From the NCBI GenBank assembly GCA_004366385.1, contig ML178781.1, positions 1 to 55,798 on the forward strand: a stretch of 55,798 bases of DNA, given 5' to 3'. The notes under the pieces are model-generated. The model was not told the DNA's origin. It saw nothing but the letters and a program-made list of their open reading frames with translations, and made no database searches. Source of the DNA: Actinomycetota bacterium (GTDB lineage Bacteria; Actinomycetota; Thermoleophilia; Gaiellales; Gaiellaceae). A program made the translations under genes and the position numbers. Below, one piece after another: positions 15,505 through 23,312 of this stretch (its first letter is position 1; each line of letters opens with the position of its first letter).

Positions 15505-16170
15505 CGACTTCAACGTGCTCCCGCCAGATGAGCGCGCGATAACGCGCCATGGCCGTTTCGGCCTCGTCCCCGAAGTACGACAGGAGCCGGTCGAGCGCCA
15601 GGAAGGGAGGAGGCTCCACGTCACCGACGGATGCCCGGTAGCTGCTCCACCGCCAATCGGCCGGATGGGCGCAGAGCCCGGCCTCGACGGGGTTGCAGAC
15701 GACGTAGCGCAACGTCCACAGGAGCTGGGCATCCGTCTCCTGATGCACAGCACCGAAGCGGTTCTTGAATAGATGCGCGTCGGCACCGTGTCGCTTGTTG
15801 TGCCGGAGCGCGTACCGCCCGTTCAACGCCTTCATAGCGTCGGAGATCCGGCCGTCCGGTGTCTCGAGGACGAGGTGGAAGTGGTTCGGCATGAGGCAGT
15901 ACGCGATGCATTGAAGGCCCGAGCGCCGGACAACTCGTTCGAAGCACTCGAGGAAGTCGACTCGATCCCCGTCGTTGCGGAAGATCGACTGGCGATTGCT
16001 GCCACGGGAGAACACGTGGTAGGTCCCGCCTGGAACGAACTGACGTCTGCGTCGAGGCACTCGGCGACGGTAGCGCCGGCTGGGCGCTCACAGGCCCGCT
16101 GTGGAGTGATTGTCACCGACTTGTCACTGTCCGAGGCTTGACAGAGGCGGTGTCTGACACCGGTGTTTAT
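15491..16170 (-). mobile_element. RAYT (IS200-like Y1) element with palindromic ends
   Basis: About 680 bp bounded by the palindrome CCGGTGTCAGACACCG (15491-15506) and by CGGTGTCTGACACCGGT followed by GTTTAT (16148-16170). It contains a single REP-associated tyrosine transposase. The right subterminal block (CTTGTCAC...CTTGACA before the palindrome) recurs in the transposase-less element at 31806-31992. Insertion separates a crotonase gene from the racemase gene. Exact ends are uncertain by a few bases. Confidence 0.8.
15497..16060 (-). CDS. REP-associated tyrosine transposase (Y1_Tnp/TnpA-REP family)
   Basis: 187 residues from the GTG at 16060, full length for the family. The N-terminus PGGTYHVFSRG, the HUH motif in MPNHFHLVLE and the presumed catalytic Tyr in RYVVCNPVEAGL are all visible, followed by WRWSSYRA. 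Enzymes of this family nick and rejoin single-stranded DNA at palindromic REP sequences. The stop codon TGA is supplied by the GGTGTCTGACACC terminal palindrome, so the coding region ends inside its own presumed recognition site. Confidence 0.93.
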   Translation of the reverse strand: MPRRRRQFVPGGTYHVFSRGSNRQSIFRNDGDRVDFLECFERVVRRSGLQCIAYCLMPNHFHLVLETPDGRISDAMKALNGRYALRHNKRHGADAHLFKNRFGAVHQETDAQLLWTLRYVVCNPVEAGLCAHPADWRWSSYRASVGDVEPPPFLALDRLLSYFGDEAETAMARYRALIWREHVEVGV

Positions 16171-16943
16171 CTTCCGCGGAAGCTCGGCAGGCGCTTCTCC
16201 AGGAACGCCTGCACGCCCTCCGCGAAGTCCTCCGTCGCGGTCGCGGCGCCCTGGAGCTCCGCCTCGAGCTCGAGCTGCTCCTCGAGCGACGCCGCGTACG
16301 CGTGCTCGAAGAGCTGCTTCGTCATCGCCACCCCGCGCGTCGGCAGTGCCGCGTACCACTCCGCCAGCTCCGCGACCCGCTTCGAGAACCGATCCGCGGG
16401 CACCTCCTCCGAGACGAGCCCCCACACGAGCGCCTCGTCCGCGCTCAGCTGCCGGTTCGAGACCATCCACTCGAACGCGCGCGCGAACCCGAGCAGCCGG
16501 TGGACGAACCACGAGCCGCCCGAGTCCGGGACGAGGCCGATCCCGATGAACCCCGGGACGAACGACGCGTCCGACGACGCGATCCGCACGTCGCACGCGC
16601 ACGCGAGCGATAGCCCCGCCCCGGCGCACGGGCCGTTCACCGCGGCGAGCACCGGCTTCTCGAGCGCCCGGATGGCGCGGATGTTCGGGTGGTACGTCTC
16701 CTCGAGCCGCGCGCGGATCCCGCCGTTCGACGGGATCTCCTGAAACTCCTTGAGGTCCTGCCCGGAGCAGAACCCGCGCCCCGCACCCGTGATCACGACC
16801 GCGCGCACCTCCGGTTCGGCGGCCTCCTCCAGCGCCGTCGCCAGCGCCGCGTGCAACGCGCGGTTGAACGCGTTGTAGACGTCCGGCCGGTTCAGCGTGA
16901 TCGTCAGCACCGCGCCGTCGCGCGCGGTCAGCACCTCGGTCAT
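16167..16943 (-). CDS. paaG: Crotonase-family isomerase/hydratase, PaaG-like
   Basis: 258 residues from the ATG at 16943, chosen because AAGGAGGAG lies 5 nt before it. Typical crotonase features: LNRPDVYNAFN, oxyanion-hole segments GRGFCSGQDL and GPCAGAGLSLA, the active-site region FVPGFIGIGLVPDSGGSWFV (Asp at the PaaG position), and a C-terminal FLEKRLPSF. These match 2-(1,2-epoxy-1,2-dihydrophenyl)acetyl-CoA isomerase better than generic hydratases. The stop TAA sits at the very edge of the RAYT element. Function in phenylacetate ring-opening is likely given paaABCD 6 kb away. Confidence 0.85.
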   Translation of the reverse strand: MTEVLTARDGAVLTITLNRPDVYNAFNRALHAALATALEEAAEPEVRAVVITGAGRGFCSGQDLKEFQEIPSNGGIRARLEETYHPNIRAIRALEKPVLAAVNGPCAGAGLSLACACDVRIASSDASFVPGFIGIGLVPDSGGSWFVHRLLGFARAFEWMVSNRQLSADEALVWGLVSEEVPADRFSKRVAELAEWYAALPTRGVAMTKQLFEHAYAASLEEQLELEAELQGAATATEDFAEGVQAFLEKRLPSFRGR

Positions 16944-17012
16944 CGTCACTCCTCCTTCCCGCTCCGGCGCCGGCTGAGCCGGCACCTGCGCTCCCTGTCG
17001 CCTCCGTCGAGC

Positions 17013-17828
17013 CTACGGCTTCCCACGGGAGAGAAACGCCCGCACCGCACCCTGGGCCTCGTCGCCGAGCATCGAGAGCGCGAGCCAGTCGCGCGCGTGC
17101 CCGACCGTCTGGTGCCACGCGAGGTCGCGCCAGACGTTGAGCTGCTGCTTCGCGTAACGCGTCGTCTGCGGGAGCCGGGCCGCGAGCTTCTCCACCCACT
17201 CGTCCACCACGACGTCGAGCTCCGCCTCCGGTACCGCGCGGTTCACGAGCCCCCACTCCTCGGCCTGCGGCGCCGGGATCTCGTCGCAGAGGAACACGAT
17301 CTCCCGTGCGCGCCGGTCGCCGACCATGAGCTGAAGCCACTGCGTCGCCCCGCCCGCCGGCACCGAGCCGTGCTGGAGCCCGACGTGGCGGATGAACGCC
17401 GAGTCGACGATGACCGCGAGGTCGCACGCCATCTGCAGCTCGTTCCCGCCGCCGACTGCGATCCCGTTGATGCGGGCGATCGTCGGCTTGCCGATCTCGC
17501 GCAGCCGGTCGTGCGCGTCCTTGAACGCCCCGAACCACTTCCAGTACTCCTTCGGATTCCCGAGGTAACCCTCGTCCCAGGAGCGGAGGTCGGCGCCGAC
17601 GCAGAACGCACGGCCCGTCCCGGTGACGACGACCGCGTGCACGTCGTCGTCCCACGACGCGTCCTCGGCCGCGCGCGCGATCTCCCGCAGCATGAGGAAG
17701 TCGAACGCATTCAGGACCTCCGGGCGGTTCAGCCGGATCGTCGCGCGCGGCGGCTCCTTCGTGTAGACGATCGTCTCGAAGCCGTACTCCGCGGGGTCGC
17801 GCGGGCGCGGGTGGGTCGGCTCGCTCAC
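17013..17828 (-). CDS. Enoyl-CoA hydratase/isomerase family protein
   Basis: 271 residues, GTG start at 17828. Crotonase fold with IRLNRPEVLNAFDF, the oxyanion-hole segment GRAFCVGADLRSW and INGIAVGGGNELQMACD. At the second catalytic position it shows GLQHGSVPAGGATQWL rather than a Glu-containing loop, so the reaction may differ from simple hydration. A long tail follows with an aromatic-rich YAKQQLNVWRDLAWHQT. It lies between an EthD-like gene (stop directly abutting the GTG) and paaG, so a role in ring-fission acyl-CoA metabolism is plausible but unproven. Confidence 0.85.
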   Translation of the reverse strand: MSEPTHPRPRDPAEYGFETIVYTKEPPRATIRLNRPEVLNAFDFLMLREIARAAEDASWDDDVHAVVVTGTGRAFCVGADLRSWDEGYLGNPKEYWKWFGAFKDAHDRLREIGKPTIARINGIAVGGGNELQMACDLAVIVDSAFIRHVGLQHGSVPAGGATQWLQLMVGDRRAREIVFLCDEIPAPQAEEWGLVNRAVPEAELDVVVDEWVEKLAARLPQTTRYAKQQLNVWRDLAWHQTVGHARDWLALSMLGDEAQGAVRAFLSRGKP

Positions 17829-18116
17829 CTACTCGAGCTCCGCGAAGTGCACCTGGAAGGGAATCCCCAGCGCCATCGCGTCCTTTCCGGTCGCCGCGAA
17901 CTCGGGAGTGCGCGCCGCGGCCTTGAACGAGTCCAGGTCGGCGAACTCCCACTCGGCGTAGTACCGGAAGCTCGGCTCCCCCATCGGAGCGCCGAAGACC
18001 TTCCCGTGCCTGAACGTGCCGGCCTCCACCTTCCGGCAGAGCTCGGCGTGCTGCTCGTACCGCTCGGCATCGGGCTCCTGCTCGTAGACGACGAACACTC
18101 GGATCACGTGCGCCAC
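17829..18116 (-). CDS. EthD-like dimeric alpha/beta-barrel protein
   Basis: 95 residues with the EthD/ABM-type layout: a first strand IRVFVVYEQEPD, YEQHAELCRKV, a central KVFGAPMG, FRYYAEWEFADLDSFKAA and a last strand FQVHFAELE. Members of this fold act in degradation of ethers and aromatics, often as small helper enzymes. The stop TAG directly abuts the start of the downstream crotonase gene. Start is the GTG at 18116. Substrate unknown. Confidence 0.75.
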   Translation of the reverse strand: MAHVIRVFVVYEQEPDAERYEQHAELCRKVEAGTFRHGKVFGAPMGEPSFRYYAEWEFADLDSFKAAARTPEFAATGKDAMALGIPFQVHFAELE

Positions 18117-18157
18117 CTTTCCGTCCGGGAACGGCCTGAGCGTATAGCGTCCGCGGC

Positions 18158-18604
18158 GTGAGCTCGACCGGAGTCGCGGCCGTCCTCGCCTTCTCCGCAG
18201 GCATCGGCGGCGCCGTGCAGATCGCCGTGCAGGGGAGGCTCGGCGAGCGTGTCGGCAGCCTCGAGGCGCTCGCGACGGCAGCGCTGATCGGCGGCGTGCT
18301 CGCGATCGTGGTGCTCCTCCTCGTCCGCGGCTCGTTCTCGGGAGTGGGAGAGGCGTTCGCGGGGCCGAAGTGGATGCTCCTCGGCGGCTTCATGGGCGTG
18401 TTCATCGTGTTCGCCGTCACGTACGCGGGGCCGCGCATCGGCGTCGTCGCGACCACGGCGACGCTGATCGCCGCGCAGTTCGCCGTCGCGACGGCCATCG
18501 ACCGGCTCGGCTGGTTCGGCGTGGAGCGGATCGCGGTCACCTGGTCGCGCGTGCTCGGGATCTCGCTGCTGTTCGTCGGCGCGGCGCTCACACTCAGACG
18601 GTGA
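18158..18604 (+). CDS. DMT-superfamily transporter, YdcZ/DUF606-like half
   Basis: 148 residues with about five membrane helices. The N-terminal GGAVQIAVQGRLGERVGSL and the GGFMGVFIVFAVTYAGPRIG segment are typical of the DUF606 (YdcZ) family in the drug/metabolite transporter superfamily. Many relatives are twice this length and this is a single repeat, which probably dimerises. The GTG start is 42 bp from the divergent EthD gene. Its stop overlaps the pepD start (GTGA). Cargo unknown. Confidence 0.85.
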   Translation: MSSTGVAAVLAFSAGIGGAVQIAVQGRLGERVGSLEALATAALIGGVLAIVVLLLVRGSFSGVGEAFAGPKWMLLGGFMGVFIVFAVTYAGPRIGVVATTATLIAAQFAVATAIDRLGWFGVERIAVTWSRVLGISLLFVGAALTLRR

Positions 18605-20046
18605 GCGCGCTCGCGGAGCTCTCACCGGATCTCGTCTGGGCGCACTTCGACGAGTTGACGCGGATCGCGCGGCCGCCGGGCGAGGAGGAGGCGGCACGCG
18701 CGCACGTCCTCCGCTGGGCGGCCGGGAACGGCTTCGAGAGCGCGGCGGACGCCGCCGGGAACGCGGTCGTCCGCGTGCCTGCAACCTCCGGCCGCGAGGG
18801 CGCGCCCGCCGTCGTCCTCCAGGCGCATCTGGACATGGTCTGCGAGCGCGACCCGGACAGCCTCTTCGACCCGCGCGCAGGGAGGCTCGACGTCGTCGTC
18901 GACGGCGACTGGGTGCGCGCGAGCGGGACGACGCTGGGCGCGGACAACGGCATCGGGGTCGCGGCGGCGCTGGCCGCCGCGGAGGACGAGGACGTCGCGC
19001 ACGGCCCGCTCGAGCTCCTCTTCACCGTGTCCGAGGAGCAGGGCCTCGTGGGCGCGAAGACGCTCGACCCGGCGCTCGTCTCCGGCCGGCTGCTCGTGAA
19101 CCTGGACGGGACGAGCGACTCGTCGATCACGATCGGCTGCGCCGGCAGCGCGCACACGTTCGCGCGGCTCGGGCTCGAGCCGGAGGCGCCGCCGGACGGG
19201 TGGACGGCGCTGGAGCTCTCGGTGTCGGGCGCGCGCGGCGGCCACTCCGGCGCGGACATCGTCCGCGGGCGCGCGAACGCGATCAAGGTCCTCGGGCGCG
19301 TCCTCGCGGAGACGTTCGAGCGCTCGACCTCCCGGCTCGCGCTCCTCGAGGGCGGCGTCAGCCGGAACGCGCTCCCGCGCGAGGCGCGGGCCGTGATCGT
19401 GCTCGAGCGTGAGGAAGGCTTCCGCGACGCCGCAGCGGCGGCCTTCGCGACCGTGCGCGAGCAGTTCTCGGGCTCCGACGACGGGCTCGCGCTCGCGGTC
19501 GAACCCACGGCGGCGGAGCCGGCGGCCGCCGAGGAGACCACGCAGCGTGCGCTCGCGCTCCTCGCCGTTCTCCCGAGCGGAGTCGTCGCGATGAGCCCCG
19601 AGCTCCCGGGCACGGTGGAGACGAGCACGAGCCTCAACGTCGCGACGACGGAGGGCAACGTCCTCACGCTCGCCTCGATGAGTCGGAGCGCGAACGCGCC
19701 CGCGCTCGACGAGACCGTGGCCGGGATCGAGGCGGCGGCACGGCTCGCAGGCGCGGAGGTGGAGGTCGTGCGCTCGTACCCTCCCTGGCGGCCGGGTCTC
19801 GAGTCGTCGCTCCTCGCCACCGTGCGGACGACGTTCGCGCGGCTGTTCGGCGCCGAGCCGGGCCTCGAGGTCGTGCACGGCGGCCTGGAGTGCGCGATCC
19901 TCGGCGACAAGCTCCCGGGTGCCGAGATGATCTCGCTCGGGCCCGAGGTCGTCGGCCCGCACGCGCCCGGCGAGCGGCTGCGGATCTCGAGCACGCAGCG
20001 TTTCTACCGGCTGCTCGGCGCGCTCCTCGACGAGCTGTCGTCGTAG
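18601..20046 (+). CDS. pepD: Aminoacyl-histidine dipeptidase (PepD, M20C)
   Basis: 481 residues, full length. Start is the GTG overlapping the transporter stop. The zinc-site motifs of PepD are present: QAHLDMV, LGADNGIGVA, TVSEEQGLVGA and the C-terminal VVHGGLECAIL. The lid domain contains SGARGGHSGADI. It hydrolyses dipeptides such as Xaa-His in the cytoplasm. Coupling to a small transporter suggests peptide or amino-acid salvage. Its 3' end overlaps the converging Crp-type gene by 43 nt. Confidence 0.92.
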   Translation: MSALAELSPDLVWAHFDELTRIARPPGEEEAARAHVLRWAAGNGFESAADAAGNAVVRVPATSGREGAPAVVLQAHLDMVCERDPDSLFDPRAGRLDVVVDGDWVRASGTTLGADNGIGVAAALAAAEDEDVAHGPLELLFTVSEEQGLVGAKTLDPALVSGRLLVNLDGTSDSSITIGCAGSAHTFARLGLEPEAPPDGWTALELSVSGARGGHSGADIVRGRANAIKVLGRVLAETFERSTSRLALLEGGVSRNALPREARAVIVLEREEGFRDAAAAAFATVREQFSGSDDGLALAVEPTAAEPAAAEETTQRALALLAVLPSGVVAMSPELPGTVETSTSLNVATTEGNVLTLASMSRSANAPALDETVAGIEAAARLAGAEVEVVRSYPPWRPGLESSLLATVRTTFARLFGAEPGLEVVHGGLECAILGDKLPGAEMISLGPEVVGPHAPGERLRISSTQRFYRLLGALLDELSS

Positions 20047-20684
20047 CGGCACCGCGCCCTCAGCCCTTCCGGGTCGAGGACGCTGATACGGCCGCGCGCG
20101 TGCCCGATCGTCCCGCGCGCACGCTCCTCGCGAACGACCCGGTTCACGGTCGCGCGTGACGTGCCGGCCATCGCGGCGAGGTCCTCCTGCGTCAGCGGGA
20201 CGACGCCGTGCTCATAGGTCTCCGCCAGCTCGAGCAGACGCCGGCGGACGCGCGTGTCGGCGTCGACGTAGTGCGCCTCGACGATGCGATCGCTCGCGCG
20301 GCGCAGCTGCTCGGCGAGGAGCCGGAGGAGGACATCCTTCACGCCCGGGTGCGTTCGCTGGAGCAGCGCGAAGTCGTCGCGGAACACCGAGCGCGTCTCT
20401 CCGTCCTCGAGGGCCGCGACGGTCGCGGAGCGCGACGCCCCGGGCAGCAGCAACGCCAGCTCGCCGAACGCCTCGCCGGGGCCGAGCACCTCGAGCAGGA
20501 CGCTGTCGCCACGTGGCGCCGCGACGCGCGCGCCGAAGCGGCCGCGCACGATCAGGTGCAGCGAGTCGGCCGGGTCGTCGCGGTGGAAGACGACCTCGCC
20601 CTTGCCGCACACGCGGCGGCGCGCGATCGCGAGCACCTGCCGGACGTCCTCCGGCTCCAGATCGGCGAGCAGCGGCCACTCCAT
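20004..20684 (-). CDS. Crp/Fnr-family transcriptional regulator
   Basis: 226 residues from the ATG at 20684, where homology begins (MEWPLLADLEPEDV). The N-terminal cyclic-nucleotide-binding fold shows GEVVFHRDDPADSLHLIVRG and GPGEAFGELALLLPGASRSATV. The C-terminal HTH_Crp contains LTQEDLAAMAGTSRATVNRV. There are no Fnr-type cysteines at the N-terminus, so it is more like a Crp/GlxR-type cAMP sensor. A palindrome 14 nt upstream of its start may be its own operator. The tail overlaps pepD by 43 nt on the other strand. Confidence 0.9.
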   Translation of the reverse strand: MEWPLLADLEPEDVRQVLAIARRRVCGKGEVVFHRDDPADSLHLIVRGRFGARVAAPRGDSVLLEVLGPGEAFGELALLLPGASRSATVAALEDGETRSVFRDDFALLQRTHPGVKDVLLRLLAEQLRRASDRIVEAHYVDADTRVRRRLLELAETYEHGVVPLTQEDLAAMAGTSRATVNRVVREERARGTIGHARGRISVLDPEGLRARCRYDDSSSRSAPSSR

Positions 20685-20697
20685 CGGCCCGAAGTCT

Positions 20698-20715
20698 GTG
20701 TCACGACCGTGACAC
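20698..20715. promoter_or_regulatory. Crp-type palindromic operator candidate
   Basis: GTGTCACG-AC-CGTGACAC is a perfect 8-bp inverted repeat between the Crp-type regulator (start 20684) and the divergent secreted-protein gene (start 20801). Size and TGTCAC/GTGACA arms suit a Crp/Fnr dimer. Autoregulation and control of the small secreted protein would both be possible. Confidence 0.6.
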
Positions 20716-20800
20716 TCGCAACGTCGCGCGCGCGAACGACACCACGCCGACGCGCTCGTAGGCTCCTCCCATGACGGATCGGACGGGAAAGGAGCCCCCC

Positions 20801-21049
20801 ATGAAGCGCACGGCACTCATCCTCGGAGCCCTCGTCGCACTCGCCGTACCCTCGGTCGCCGCAGGCGGGAACATCACCGCTCAGGTCGCGACCGTGAAGG
20901 TCGCGAACGCCCAGGTCGCCAAGGCCCAGGTCGCGAAGAAGCAGGTCGCGGTCGCCCAGGTCGCGGTCGTCCAGCGCGTCGCCGCCGCCCGCGTCACCGC
21001 GAAGCGCGCGCACGCCAACAGGATCACGATTCTCCGTCCCGCTCGCTGA
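20801..21049 (+). CDS. Small secreted repeat protein (VAxAQVA repeats)
   Basis: 82 residues from the ATG at 20801, preceded by AAAGGAG. A clean signal peptide (MKRTALILGALVALAVPSVAAGG) leaves a mature part of about 58 residues made of near-repeats of V-A-x-A-Q-V-A-K, strongly basic and with Val every third to fourth residue, ending in RITILRPAR. No Cys and no known family. The pattern could form a basic beta-repeat or helical surface. A strong terminator follows immediately, so it is a single-gene unit, possibly under the Crp-type operator. Confidence 0.75.
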   Translation: MKRTALILGALVALAVPSVAAGGNITAQVATVKVANAQVAKAQVAKKQVAVAQVAVVQRVAAARVTAKRAHANRITILRPAR

Positions 21050-21076
21050 TCCGTCCGTCGATCCATCCGGGGAGGG

Positions 21077-21103
21077 GAGGGCCCGCAAGGGCCCTCTTCT
21101 TTC
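21077..21103 (+). terminator. Rho-independent terminator
   Basis: GAGGGCCC and GGGCCCTC pair perfectly around the loop GCAA, followed by a T-rich TTCTTTC. It lies 28 bp after the stop of the small secreted protein gene. Confidence 0.85.
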
Positions 21104-21136
21104 GGCGTGAGGCACGCCGCGCCGACGATCGAGCCC

Positions 21137-21745
21137 TCAGCTCGGCGGCCGTGCGATGGCGGCGGCGGCCGTGCTCAACATGGCGGCCTCCGCCTCGGCT
21201 TCCGGGATTCGCCCGCTTCTGATCTCGCTGCTCGCCGTGTGCACGATCGCGCGGATCACGGCGAGGTGCCAGGTGACCGGCAGGTCGCTTCGGAAGACCC
21301 CGGCTTCCTGGCCGCGCTCGATGAGCGGCGCGAGCTGGTCGAGCACGGGGAGGTGACGGCGGTGGAGCTCCTCCGGGGAGAGCCTGGTCGTGTTGAGCGC
21401 GAGCAGGGCGTGGAAGCGGGAGAGCTCGCGCCAGGTGGCGCGGAGCACCCGCTCGAGCGCTTCCAGCGGCTCGCCGCGCCGTGGCTCGGCCGTTCGCGCC
21501 GCCTCGGCGACCTCTGCGACCGCGTGCTCCATCACGGCGTCGAGCAGGGCCTCCCGCGTCGCGAAGTGGACGTAGACCGTCGCGCGCACGACGCCTGCCC
21601 GGCGAGCGATCTCCGACATGGAGCTGTCGGGATCGCTCGCCAGCGCTTCGAGGGCGGCGTCGAGGATGGCGGCGACGCTGCGCTCGGCGTCCGCCCTGCG
21701 GTGCTTGCGGGCGGGGCCGTCGGCAGGTGTCGTCGTCTTCGCCAT
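21137..21745 (-). CDS. TetR-family regulator of the adjacent efflux pump
   Basis: 202 residues. The TetR DNA-binding domain is visible: AAILDAALEAL, MSEIARRAGVVRATVYVHFATREALLDAV. The ligand domain is helical without recognisable specificity. The gene starts 2 bp after the efflux pump stop and must be co-transcribed with it, a common arrangement for an autorepressed drug exporter. Its binding sites are probably the two inverted repeats upstream of the pump. Confidence 0.9.
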   Translation of the reverse strand: MAKTTTPADGPARKHRRADAERSVAAILDAALEALASDPDSSMSEIARRAGVVRATVYVHFATREALLDAVMEHAVAEVAEAARTAEPRRGEPLEALERVLRATWRELSRFHALLALNTTRLSPEELHRRHLPVLDQLAPLIERGQEAGVFRSDLPVTWHLAVIRAIVHTASSEIRSGRIPEAEAEAAMLSTAAAAIARPPS

Positions 21746-21747
21746 TC

Positions 21748-23205
21748 CTAGTGGCTCGGCAACACGCTCGGGTTGAGCAGCAGCTTCGGCACGAAGTGGC
21801 GTGCCCGGGGCAGTACGGCCAGGGAGACCAGGCCGGCGACACTAGCGAGAACCGCGGCTGCGACGAACGCGTGCGAGATCCCCGACGCGGCTTGCGGCCC
21901 GGCGATGGCGCCGCCGCCCGCGGCGATCGTCGCGAAGATCGCGATCCCGAGGGTGCCGCCGATCTCGTGACCGGTCGAGTTGAGGCCGGAGATCATCCCG
22001 GACTCCTCCTCGCGGGCCCCGGTGAGGATCGCGATCGAGACGGAGACGACCGCGACGCCGAGCCCGAGCCCGGCGACGAGCATCCCGGGCAGGACGTCGC
22101 GGACGTAGCTGCCGTTCTCGCCGACGTGGGCGAGCAGGGTCATGCCGACCGCGGCGACGAGGAACGCTCCCGCGAGCGGGCCGCGGACGCCGTGCCTGCC
22201 GATGACGTGCCCGGCCGCGTGCGCGCCGACGCCGGCCGCCAGCGCGAGCGGGACGAAGGCGAGGCCAGTGGCGAGCGGCCCCATGCCCAGGACGTTCTGG
22301 AGGTAGAGCGAGCTGAGCAGGAAGAGGCCGAACATCAGGCCGGTCGCCGCGAGCATCAGGACGAGGCCGCCGCCGACGGCGCGGTCGGCCAGCCGCTCGA
22401 CGCGGAGGAGCGGATTGTCGGTGCGACGCTCGAGGACCGCGAAGACAGCGAGGCCCGCGAGCCCGCCGCCGGCGACGAGAAGCGTCTGGGCAGAGGCCCA
22501 GCCGGCGCTGTCCGACTGGGTGATCGCGAAGACGATCGCGCCGAGGCCGGCGGTGGCGAGCAGCGCTCCGCCGAGGTCGAGCCCGCGCCAGTGCGGCTTC
22601 TGCGTGTCCGGCGGGATGACCTTCAGCGCGGCGACTGCAAGGGCGGCTGCGACGGGAAGATTGACGTAGAAGATCATGCGCCAGTCCGAGAGCTCGGTCA
22701 GGACTCCGCCGACGAGGACGCCGATCGCCGCGCCCGCGCCTCCGACAGCGCCCCAGGCGGCGAGCGCCTTCGCCCGCTGGTGACCCTGGAAGGTGGACAT
22801 GATGATCGCGAGGGCTGCGGGAGAGAGCAGCGCCGCTCCAAGACCCTGACCGGCGCGAGCGGCGAAGAGGGCTTCGGCCGTGCCCGCGAGGGCGGACGCG
22901 GCGGAGGAGATCGTGAAGACGCCGAGGCCGGTCAGGAAGATTCGACGGCGACCGAGCAGGTCGGCGGCCCGGCCTCCGAAGAGGAGCAGGCTGCCGAAGA
23001 CGAGCGAGTAGCTGGTGATCGTCCAGCTGATGCTCGAGCCGCTCAGCTGGAGATCGCCGGCGAGGCTCGGAAGCGCGATGTTCACGGCAGTGATGTCGAG
23101 GATCGCCATGAGCTGGGCGATCAGCAGCACGACCAGCAGCGCCCCGCTCTTGTTGCCGCTGGGTGAGTGGTGGCCTGCGGTGGAGGACTTGCTTCTGTGC
23201 AACAT
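21748..23205 (-). CDS. DHA2-family (EmrB/QacA) MFS exporter
   Basis: About 485 residues with 14 predicted helices. Motifs: LDITAVNIALPSLA in helix 1 (motif D1), GGRAADLLGRRRIF (motif A) and GQGLGAALLSPAALAI (motif C region). It probably exports drugs or toxic lipophiles using the proton gradient. Of two upstream ATGs, 23205 is chosen because GAAGGGAAGGA precedes it and because the longer version (23259) would run through the operators. Operon with the TetR gene downstream. Confidence 0.9.
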   Translation of the reverse strand: MLHRSKSSTAGHHSPSGNKSGALLVVLLIAQLMAILDITAVNIALPSLAGDLQLSGSSISWTITSYSLVFGSLLLFGGRAADLLGRRRIFLTGLGVFTISSAASALAGTAEALFAARAGQGLGAALLSPAALAIIMSTFQGHQRAKALAAWGAVGGAGAAIGVLVGGVLTELSDWRMIFYVNLPVAAALAVAALKVIPPDTQKPHWRGLDLGGALLATAGLGAIVFAITQSDSAGWASAQTLLVAGGGLAGLAVFAVLERRTDNPLLRVERLADRAVGGGLVLMLAATGLMFGLFLLSSLYLQNVLGMGPLATGLAFVPLALAAGVGAHAAGHVIGRHGVRGPLAGAFLVAAVGMTLLAHVGENGSYVRDVLPGMLVAGLGLGVAVVSVSIAILTGAREEESGMISGLNSTGHEIGGTLGIAIFATIAAGGGAIAGPQAASGISHAFVAAAVLASVAGLVSLAVLPRARHFVPKLLLNPSVLPSH

Positions 23206-23227
23206 CTCGTCCTTCCCTTCTAAGTTG

Positions 23228-23275
23228 GACATCTGTGTCTGGACTACTAAATCAGACATCAGTGTCTAATGTCAA
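23228..23275 (-). promoter_or_regulatory. Promoter with two TetR-type operators for the efflux operon
   Basis: Reading the minus strand: TTGACA (23275-23270) is a perfect -35 box, 18 bp before TTTAGT as a weak -10. AGACA-TCAG-TGTCT (23254-23267, inverted repeat) fills the spacer, and GACA-TCTG-TGTC (23228-23239) lies after the -10, with centres 27 bp apart. A repressor on both would shut the promoter. Confidence 0.65.
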
Positions 23276-23312
23276 GGCGCACGTCGCTCGCGGCGCCGTG
23301 GACGAACTGGGG

